Of a DNA stretch of 64,000 bases, positions 55,313-64,000 are shown piece by piece. Numbering within the stretch: position 1 is the first letter of the stretch; each line of letters begins with the position of its first letter. A program made the position numbers and the translations under genes. This DNA comes from Enterococcus mundtii (GTDB lineage Bacteria; Bacillota; Bacilli; Lactobacillales; Enterococcaceae). The notes under the pieces are model-generated. The model saw only the letters and a list, made by a program, of their open reading frames with translations, was not told the DNA's origin and did not search any database. The stretch spans positions 486,001 to 550,000 of the forward strand of contig NZ_CP018061.1 of the NCBI RefSeq assembly GCF_002813755.1, written 5' to 3'.

Positions 55313-56311
55313 TTATTTTGGTCCAAATGTTTTATCATAAAGACTTGTACTATGACCAGGCTGCGTACGTTCTTTTGGATTGATGAAATGTAACGCGTTA
55401 TTGACAGCAGTCGGTGCCTCTCCGAATCCCGTGGCAATCAATTTCACTTTTCCTTCATAGCTACAAATGTCGCCAGCAGCATAAACACCAGGAATTGAAG
55501 TTGACATATCAGAGTGGACGGTGATCGCATTTCTGGAACTTTCAAGTCCCCAAGAAGACAAATGCTCTAAGTTAGAAGTGAACCCATAATTGACGATCAA
55601 TGAATCAACCATGAGATCAATCGTTTCATCCGTCTTAGCTTTTTTTAGACGAATGTCTGACAACTCTCCATTTGAACCAGATAAACGCTCAATCAAATAA
55701 GGCGTTAATACATTTACAGAGGATTGATTCAACTGATTTACGCTATGTTCATGAGCCCTAAATGCGTCTCGACGATGAATCAAATAAACTTCGCTCGCAA
55801 TAGGTTCAAGCATCAGTGCCCAGTCGATTGCTGAATCCCCACCGCCAGCAATGGCAACTTTCTTTCCTGCATATTTCATCAAGTCGTTCACGAAATAATC
55901 TAACCCGTGGTTTTCGTATAGGTCAGCATGTTCTAAATTCAGCTTTCTTGGTTGGAAAGAACCACTTCCTAGCGTCAGAATCACAGCTTTTGAATAATGG
56001 ATACCTTTCGTAGTAGTGATCTCGATGATCTCGTCTTCTCTGGAAAGTGAGAGAACTTCTTCATTTAAATGAAATGTATGATTAAAAGTGGTCAATTGTT
56101 TCTTTAAATTATTAACAAGATCAACCGCTTTGATTGCTGGATAACCAGGAATGTCATAAATATATTTTTCAGGGTATAAGGTAGTTAACTGTCCGCCAAG
56201 TTGAGGCAAACTATCAATAATATTGGTTTTCGCTTGGCGCATACCAGCATAAAAAGCTGCAAACATGCCAACCGGCCCTGCGCCAATAATTGTAATATCG
56301 TAAATTTCCAT
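55313..56311 (-). CDS. Ferredoxin/flavodoxin-NADP+ reductase, thioredoxin-reductase-like (YumC type)
   Basis: A 332-residue FAD flavoprotein. The FAD-binding GxGxxG is in DITIIGAGPVGMFAAFYAGM, and the NADPH-binding motif is KVAIAGGGDSAIDWAL. The end has YAAGDICSYEGKVKLIATGF. There is no CxxC redox pair, which separates it from thioredoxin reductase and fits type 2 ferredoxin-NADP reductases such as B. subtilis YumC. ATG 56311 follows GGGAGG; the frame opens 24 bases earlier. It is monocistronic. Confidence 0.93.
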   Translation of the reverse strand: MEIYDITIIGAGPVGMFAAFYAGMRQAKTNIIDSLPQLGGQLTTLYPEKYIYDIPGYPAIKAVDLVNNLKKQLTTFNHTFHLNEEVLSLSREDEIIEITTTKGIHYSKAVILTLGSGSFQPRKLNLEHADLYENHGLDYFVNDLMKYAGKKVAIAGGGDSAIDWALMLEPIASEVYLIHRRDAFRAHEHSVNQLNQSSVNVLTPYLIERLSGSNGELSDIRLKKAKTDETIDLMVDSLIVNYGFTSNLEHLSSWGLESSRNAITVHSDMSTSIPGVYAAGDICSYEGKVKLIATGFGEAPTAVNNALHFINPKERTQPGHSTSLYDKTFGPK

Positions 56312-56500
56312 TTGAAATTCCTCCCTTGGTGACACTATAACAGAATTTAATTGAGAATTCTTCTCAAATAGTTTAATGATGGAACGAGCAGTTACTAAAA
56401 TATAAGGAGTGATCTAACATATAGTTTATTTACTTTCAATATTAACTAAAAAGAGTTATTTTACTAGTACGAAGTGTTTGAATCTAAGAGGTAGAATTTT

Positions 56501-57613
56501 ATGATTAAAAGAATAACAAGCAATGCAAAAGAAGACGGAGTATTGACGCTGTCTTTTCTATTAGCAATAGGTACCATGTTCATCATCCCGCCAAACTTCA
56601 ATTATTTTTCTTATATCGATTTTCACACATTGATTCTTCTTTTTTGTTTGATGCTGATTGTAGAAGGGATACGGCAACAACAGTTTTTCGATTATCTAGG
56701 CAATTATTTGATCACCCAGACAAAAAATACGAGAGGGATCATTTTGATTTTAGTGTTTCTCACGTTTATCAGTAGTATGCTGATTACGAATGATGTGGCA
56801 CTGATCATCTTTGTACCATTTGGTCTATTGATAGTAGAAAGGATCGGCATGCGAACATTGATTCCTCTCGTCATAACTTTGATGACGATTGCGGGTAATC
56901 TAGGAAGTATGTTCACTCCGATCGGTAATCCACAAAATCTTTATTTATTCGCACAGTCACAATTAAAACTGCTCGAATTTTTACAGTTGATGCTTCCATA
57001 TACACTAGCTGCTGCCATATTATTGGTGATGTTGATCTATGGAAGAATCAAAAATAATACCATCGATCTGGCGAATACAGAAGAGATAATGTTAAAGCGA
57101 ACACAACTCATTTTTTATTTTGGTCTATTTTTAACATGCCTTCTAGCTGTAAGTGGTATCATCCCTCATTATGTCGTATTGGTCTTAGTGAGTGTCAGTA
57201 TCCTAGGCAATAATCGTCGCCTCTTTAAACAAATCGATTACTCCTTATTATTTACGTTTGTTTTTCTTTTTATATTTATCGGGAATATCAAACAAGTAGA
57301 TGTTGTCCAAGCCTTTTTTGAAAAAAGTGTGGCGCATCATGAAGTTAGTGCAAGCATTTTTGCAAGTCAATTGATTAGTAATGTTCCTGCGGCGCTCCTA
57401 TTATCAAGTTATACAGAAAATATCAAGGGTTTGATCATTGGGACGAACTTGGGAGGATTAGGGACATTGATTGCTTCAATGGCAAGTTTGATCTCTTACA
57501 AATTAGTCATCAAGCAATATCCGGAATGGAGAAAAAAGTATTTATTCGTCTTTGCATTCTACAACATCGTTTTTTTGATTTTCTTGTGGCTCATCTTTAC
57601 CGTATATCAATAG
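56501..57613 (+). CDS. Anion permease, ArsB/NhaD/SLC13 superfamily
   Basis: A 370-residue membrane protein with about ten helices of the ion transporter superfamily that includes ArsB, CitM and SLC13 carriers. The half-repeat motifs are FISSMLITNDVALIIFVPFG and TLMTIAGNLGSMFTPIGNPQ in the first half, and ASQLISNVPAALLLSSYTEN, then GTNLGGLGTLIASMASLIS, in the second. The substrate (citrate, dicarboxylate, arsenite or sulfate) cannot be told. It has no signal for metal resistance nearby. AGAGGTAG precedes the ATG. Confidence 0.85.
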   Translation: MIKRITSNAKEDGVLTLSFLLAIGTMFIIPPNFNYFSYIDFHTLILLFCLMLIVEGIRQQQFFDYLGNYLITQTKNTRGIILILVFLTFISSMLITNDVALIIFVPFGLLIVERIGMRTLIPLVITLMTIAGNLGSMFTPIGNPQNLYLFAQSQLKLLEFLQLMLPYTLAAAILLVMLIYGRIKNNTIDLANTEEIMLKRTQLIFYFGLFLTCLLAVSGIIPHYVVLVLVSVSILGNNRRLFKQIDYSLLFTFVFLFIFIGNIKQVDVVQAFFEKSVAHHEVSASIFASQLISNVPAALLLSSYTENIKGLIIGTNLGGLGTLIASMASLISYKLVIKQYPEWRKKYLFVFAFYNIVFLIFLWLIFTVYQ

Positions 57614-57663
57614 AATATGTTATGATTACACAAGAAGACAGAATTTTTTAGGAGGAAGAAAAA

Positions 57664-58248
57664 ATGGCATTTCCACAACTTGATCTTATGAATGAAAAGG
57701 GGCCTAAAGCTCTTATAAAAACGAACCGCGGAGATATTACAGTAAAACTATTTCCTGAGTTAGCACCTAAAACAGTCCAAAACTTTGTTGAATTAGCAAA
57801 AAAAGGGTACTATGATGGTGTGATTTTTCATCGTGTGATCCCTGATTTCATGATTCAAGGAGGCGACCCAACCGGTACAGGCATGGGAGGCGAAAGCATT
57901 TACGGAGAAAGTTTTGAAGATGAGTTCAGCCGCGAATTGTTCAATCTACGTGGCGCACTATCAATGGCTAACTCTGGTCCAAATACAAATGGCAGCCAGT
58001 TCTTTATCGTCAACAACACAAATGTGCCAGAAAACATGCTTAGTCAGTTAGAAGGAGCAGGATTCCCTAACGAAATCATTGAAGCGTATAAAAATGGTGG
58101 AACACCATGGCTTGATTTCCGTCATACAGTGTTTGGCCATGTACTTGAAGGAATGGATACAGTCGATGATATCGCAAATGCGCAACGTGGACCACAAGAT
58201 CGTCCAGTACATGATGTAGTGATCGAAACGATTGAGATTTCTGAATAA
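57664..58248 (+). CDS. ppiB: Peptidyl-prolyl cis-trans isomerase, cyclophilin type
   Basis: Folding catalyst of 194 residues, cytoplasmic (no signal peptide). The cyclophilin core shows [20 protein letters not shown] (catalytic arginine and FMxQGGD), [17 protein letters not shown] (SMANxGxxxNGSQFFI) and [14 protein letters not shown]. There is an insert between the last two ([20 protein letters not shown], then IIEAYKNGG) as in other lactic acid bacterial forms. AGGAGGAAG precedes the ATG. It is single-gene with a perfect terminator. Confidence 0.96.
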   Translation: MAFPQLDLMNEKGPKALIKTNRGDITVKLFPELAPKTVQNFVELAKKGYYDGVIFHRVIPDFMIQGGDPTGTGMGGESIYGESFEDEFSRELFNLRGALSMANSGPNTNGSQFFIVNNTNVPENMLSQLEGAGFPNEIIEAYKNGGTPWLDFRHTVFGHVLEGMDTVDDIANAQRGPQDRPVHDVVIETIEISE

Positions 58249-58276
58249 AGTAAAATTTTAAACATACTAAGCTCTT

Positions 58277-58330
58277 AAAAAGCACCGAACAGCAAAAGCA
58301 GAAAATACTTTTGCTGTTCGGTGCTTTTTT
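58277..58330 (+). terminator. Terminator of the cyclophilin gene
   Basis: AAAAAGCACCGAACAGCAAA pairs perfectly with TTTGCTGTTCGGTGCTTTTT, loop of about 12. Confidence 0.95.
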
Positions 58331-58392
58331 GGTTTGGATGGTAACAAAGTAGGAAAGACTAACATTTTTTGTCCAATGACTTCTTTCATTTT

Positions 58393-59559
58393 CTAACTGA
58401 AAGCACGTTGGATACGTAAAAGCCCTTCTTTTAATACTGATCTTGGACAAGCGACATTCAAACGCATATGGCAATGACCGCTTGGTCCAAAACTGATCCC
58501 AGGATTCAAGACGACTCTGCCTTTTTCAATCAGCTTCTTTTCAAGTAGCCGGTCATCGTCCGTATAGGCAGAAAAATCAAGCCATATAAGGTACGTTCCT
58601 TCTGGTTTCATCACTTTGACATCAGGGAGATGCTTAGTAAAGAAGGTAATGACTTCTAGGACATTTTCTTCCAGATAAACTAATAACTCATTTAACCATT
58701 CCTCACCAGTTTCGTAAGCCGCTTGAGTGCCTAGCAGTCCGAAAGTATTGATTCCTTGATGTTGATTTTTTTCTAATTGTTTCGTAAAGCGACTTTTTAA
58801 ATCATGATCTTTAATGAAGACCATTGAATTTTTTATTGCAGCTAGATTAAATGTCTTAGTTGCTGAAGTGAATGTGATCAATAATCGAGAAAGAGCAGGA
58901 TCAATTGTTTGCATCGAGGTGAAGTCATGTCCGGAAAAGACGATATCTTGATGGATCTCATCACTAAATAAGAAGACGTCGTATGTTAAGCAGAGTTCAC
59001 TTAACTGTTTGAGCTCTTCTTTGGTCCAAACACGACCACCTGGATTATGCGGATTACATAGAATCATTGCTTTTATCTTGTTTGAGACGATTTTTTCTTC
59101 CATATCTTGAAGGTCCATTTCAAAATGATCGGCTGTTTTATTTAAAGGACTGCGAATCAATTGACGCTCATTACTTTCAACAATTGCACCAAATGGCGGA
59201 TAAACTGGATCATGAATCAACACTGCATCACCTGGAGCTGTAAATGCTTGAATCGCCAATGAGAGACTAGCTAAGACCCCACTAGTGAAAAGGATGTGGT
59301 CTTTAGTTAGGGTCACATGATGGCGCCTTTCTTCCCAGTCGATCACTGATCGGTAGAGACTGTCCGGTACGGTTGAATAACCAAAAATGCCTTTTTGCAG
59401 ATAGTTTTGAAAAGCTGTTGTTACTCCATGAGGTGCAGGAAAATCCATATCCGCTACCCATAAAGGTAAAAGATCATTCCTACGATAAGTTTGTGAGATG
59501 GCATCCCATTTTACGCTATCTGTGTTTAGTCTTGAAACTATTTCATCAAATTGTTCCAT
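58393..59559 (-). CDS. patB: PatB/MalY-type C-S lyase (PLP-dependent)
   Basis: A 388-residue PLP enzyme of the MalY/PatB class that cleaves cystathionine or cysteine conjugates to give a thiol, pyruvate and ammonia. The N-terminus DSVKWDAISQTYRRNDLLPL, then WVADMDFPAP, is diagnostic. It also has ILCNPHNPGGRVWTKEEL, LFSDEIHQDI (aspartate under the pyridine nitrogen) and TSATKTFNLAAIKNS with the Schiff-base lysine. It ends in LRIQRAFS. ATGGAGGTC precedes the start. It could supply homocysteine or degrade thiol conjugates; monocistronic. Confidence 0.94.
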   Translation of the reverse strand: MEQFDEIVSRLNTDSVKWDAISQTYRRNDLLPLWVADMDFPAPHGVTTAFQNYLQKGIFGYSTVPDSLYRSVIDWEERRHHVTLTKDHILFTSGVLASLSLAIQAFTAPGDAVLIHDPVYPPFGAIVESNERQLIRSPLNKTADHFEMDLQDMEEKIVSNKIKAMILCNPHNPGGRVWTKEELKQLSELCLTYDVFLFSDEIHQDIVFSGHDFTSMQTIDPALSRLLITFTSATKTFNLAAIKNSMVFIKDHDLKSRFTKQLEKNQHQGINTFGLLGTQAAYETGEEWLNELLVYLEENVLEVITFFTKHLPDVKVMKPEGTYLIWLDFSAYTDDDRLLEKKLIEKGRVVLNPGISFGPSGHCHMRLNVACPRSVLKEGLLRIQRAFS

Positions 59560-59649
59560 CTATAAGACCTCCATATCTACATGCAAGAACAGAACTTCTT
59601 TTTTTTTAATATTTACAGTATAATGATAAATGCGAAGAGAGGGAAGTAT

Positions 59650-60030
59650 ATGACTTATAAAATAGGCGAAATAATCAAAGGGAAAATTACTGGAATACAA
59701 CCATATGGAGCGTTCGTTTCATTAGATGAAGAGACACAAGGGTTGATCCACGTATCAGAAGTGCAATCTGGTTATACGAAAAGTATTCATACATTATTGA
59801 AGGTGGGGCAACCGGTGACTGTACAAATCATTGATATTGATGAGTATTCGAATAAAATCAGTCTGTCGTTACGTACCTTAGAAAAGAAAGTACCATCGAT
59901 CCCATACCGAAGAAAACGATACTTCACTAATAAAAATAAAAAAATCGGGTTTGCAACGATTGAAAAACAGTTACCTATATGGATCAAGGAAGCATTGATC
60001 CAATTAGATAAAAAAGAATCAAGGAAATAA
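59650..60030 (+). CDS. cvfD: S1-domain RNA-binding regulator CvfD / general stress protein 13
   Basis: A 126-residue protein with an S1 domain (about 1-75: GEIIKGKITGIQPYGAFVSL, GLIHVSEVQSG, DEYSNKISLSLRTLE) followed by a basic tail. In Streptococcus CvfD binds RNA and acts after transcription on stress and virulence genes; B. subtilis GSP13 is ribosome associated. ATG 59650 follows GAGAGGGAAG; the longer frame to 59581 is not supported. It is 71 bases before the next gene. Confidence 0.9.
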   Translation: MTYKIGEIIKGKITGIQPYGAFVSLDEETQGLIHVSEVQSGYTKSIHTLLKVGQPVTVQIIDIDEYSNKISLSLRTLEKKVPSIPYRRKRYFTNKNKKIGFATIEKQLPIWIKEALIQLDKKESRK

Positions 60031-60101
60031 AAGTGTATTTTTTCTGAAAATATGCTAAAATTCTCTTGTAAGCCATAAACAAGTTGATCGAGGTGGAAAT
60101 T

Positions 60102-60464
60102 TTGGCAAACAAAAGAGTCGCTGGTACAATTATGTTGCATTTGGAGGATGGATCTAAAAAATTTTTAGTTCATTCAAGAGAGAATAAATTAGAGTTCGCA
60201 TGCGCAGACCACTCAAATGATAAGACTGGTTTAGCAAACATACTTAGTTTCTTAAAAGAAATCGTTCATATTGATGTGAGTAAAATCAACTTGATGGAGT
60301 TGACGAACACCCATATCAATCAAGAAAATGTTCCACTTTTTGTTTTTGAAACGGAACAAAAAAATCAACAAGAACAGTTAGGCGAAGGTTATCATTGGGA
60401 AGATCCAGGACAAATGCGTACGGTACTAGGGATTTATGAAGTAGATGGTGTACCAATTTTTTAA
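60102..60464 (+). CDS. Conserved hypothetical protein
   Basis: A 120-residue protein of two small motifs: an N-terminal beta-rich part (VAGTIMLHLEDGSKKFLVHS) and a C-terminal NVPLFVFETEQKN followed by YHWEDPGQMRTVLGIYEVDG. I recognise no named family, although the C-terminal strand pair is NUDIX-neighbour-like in composition. The likely start is TTG 60102, with GAGGTGG 5 bases before it; the alternative TTG 60084 has none. It ends just upstream of the rRNA operon. Confidence 0.75.
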   Translation: MANKRVAGTIMLHLEDGSKKFLVHSRENKLEFACADHSNDKTGLANILSFLKEIVHIDVSKINLMELTNTHINQENVPLFVFETEQKNQQEQLGEGYHWEDPGQMRTVLGIYEVDGVPIF

Positions 60465-60574
60465 ATTGATTCAAGTACCTCTACCAAAGAGAAATGGATG
60501 CCGTTCGTAGGTGTATCGTTGACTGCTTGAGAATCGACGAATAAAATAGGAGATCATTTTTGGAGCCAAGCAAA

Positions 60575-60617
60575 ACTTTCAGAGAAGTTTGAATATCTTT
60601 CAAACTTCTTTTTTTGT
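60575..60617 (+). terminator. Terminator upstream of the rRNA operon
   Basis: AGAAGTTTGAA / TTCAAACTTCT stem with short loop, followed by TTTTTTTG. It separates protein-coding transcription from the rrn promoters. The stretch 60618-60760 shows nothing else. Confidence 0.85.
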
Positions 60618-60762
60618 CTATTTGAAAGGAAAGTAGAAGAGAATGTTCAGGATTCAATTGAATTTTCACTTATTTTATAAAATAAACAATTAAATGCATG
60701 GATAATCCGAATGATCGTAAAATAATTGGAAACCTTGTCTTTTTTCTACTTAAAAATAAGTA

Positions 60763-60791
60763 TTGACGCTAGGTGGTTAGCATGGTAAATT
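60763..60791 (+). promoter_or_regulatory. rrn promoter P1
   Basis: TTGACG (60763-60768), 17 bp, TAAATT (60786-60791). Confidence 0.75.
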
Positions 60792-60853
60792 AGACAACGT
60801 TGATTCGAAAATAAGTTCTTTTGAAAATATTCAGAAAAACATCGAAAAAACTA

Positions 60854-60882
60854 TTGACCACTAGATAAAACCATGTTAATAT
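60854..60882 (+). promoter_or_regulatory. rrn promoter P2
   Basis: TTGACC (60854-60859), 17 bp, TAATAT (60877-60882). Confidence 0.8.
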
Positions 60883-60950
60883 AACGGAGTTGAATTATTT
60901 CCTCGCCTTATTAAATGCTTATACGTAAGAATTTAAAGCGAAATAAAGTG

Positions 60951-60979
60951 TTGACAAATAACAAACAACGAGTTATGAT
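60951..60979 (+). promoter_or_regulatory. rrn promoter P3
   Basis: TTGACA (60951-60956), 17 bp, TATGAT (60974-60979). Confidence 0.9.
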
Positions 60980-61037
60980 AAGTGAGTTGCTAAAACGACC
61001 TCGTGAAAAACGAGTTCGAAAAACTTTTAAAAAATAG

Positions 61038-61066
61038 TTGACAATCATTCGAGAGTTTGCTAAGAT
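61038..61066 (+). promoter_or_regulatory. rrn promoter P4
   Basis: TTGACA (61038-61043), 17 bp, TAAGAT (61061-61066). It is the closest promoter to the 16S gene. Confidence 0.88.
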
Positions 61067-61133
61067 ATAAAAGTTGCTACGGCAATCACAAACGATAAGT
61101 TGAGACAGTTGTGTTTCATTTATCACGTAGACC

Positions 61134-61157
61134 TTTGAAAACTGAACAAAGTAAGAC
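61134..61157 (+). other. 5' half of the 16S rRNA processing stem
   Basis: CTTTGAAAACTGAACAAAGT pairs with ACTTTGTTCAGTTTTGAGAG near 62922-62945, after the 16S gene. In bacteria RNase III cuts such stems to release pre-16S rRNA. Confidence 0.75.
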
Positions 61158-61322
61158 AAACCAAATGTGTAGGGCGTCTTGATTCAATTCAAGACAACAA
61201 ACATTTTTAACAAGCAAGCAATATGCTAGCAAACAATTGAGCTTAACAAATGAACTATTATGATGTTCGAAAGTAAATTTCGAACTACAGTTCCACATCA
61301 GCTTTCGCTGTGAGGAACTAGC

Positions 61323-64000
<2,678 letters not shown>

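Overview
The window is a chromosomal segment of a low-GC Gram-positive bacterium of the genus Enterococcus, most likely a member of the E. faecium species group. The 16S rRNA gene at the right end, the gene families (WxL surface proteins, LmrCD/EfrAB-type exporter pair, RNase J2, Mga-like and Rgg regulators) and the strong AAAGGAGG ribosome binding sites all point there. The exact species is not claimed.

Layout. 0-16 kb is mostly core: metG, a Fic protein, two membrane proteins, then tatD-rnmV-rsmA overlapping in one operon. A niacin ECF transporter (niaX) follows behind two perfect NiaR-type palindromes, then a sugar-ABC ATPase with a cre-like site, a mazEF toxin-antitoxin pair, mgsA, folT behind a THF riboswitch, and a heterodimeric ABC exporter. 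16-27 kb is an accessory block for surface and chitin biology: a secreted AA10 LPMO and a GH18 chitinase flanking an Rgg-type regulator, a WxL surface-protein cluster, and a Mga-like regulator. 27-46 kb holds gpsA-galU, a SIS/YfcC/isoaspartyl-dipeptidase cluster, a CsbD protein, a MacB-like ABC system, RNase J2, ytoI-nrnA and a second Mga-like regulator. 46-49 kb carries a TetR regulator and a complete IS200/IS605 element (tnpA plus tnpB). 49-60 kb is again core: tadA, the SRP RNA, the yunD-yutD-yutF operon, pgpA, a ferredoxin reductase, a cyclophilin, a C-S lyase and cvfD. The window ends in an rRNA operon with four tandem promoters, a complete 16S gene and the start of 23S.

Most interesting signal. 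Three promoters share the element TGTTGCAATAMCAKACA, each time exactly 36 bp from the TTGCAA core to a -10 box. Two drive the LPMO and the chitinase, with the rgg gene between them. The third, about 8 kb away at 26.6 kb, drives an isolated transcription unit of about 140 nt whose only visible ORF has 8 codons (MWSVTPPM), a perfect Shine-Dalgarno and an adjacent terminator. By analogy with the 8-residue leaderless peptide SIP sensed by the Rgg protein RopB in Streptococcus pyogenes, I propose an unrecognised Rgg/peptide circuit controlling chitin utilisation. The motif and its spacing are read directly from the sequence. The regulator assignment and peptide function are inference.

Other structure includes a dispersed intergenic repeat family (at least five copies or fragments), a cysteine-less PTS EIIB-like orphan, small leader ORFs ahead of the WxL cluster, and an IS605-type insertion placed just after a terminator T-tract.
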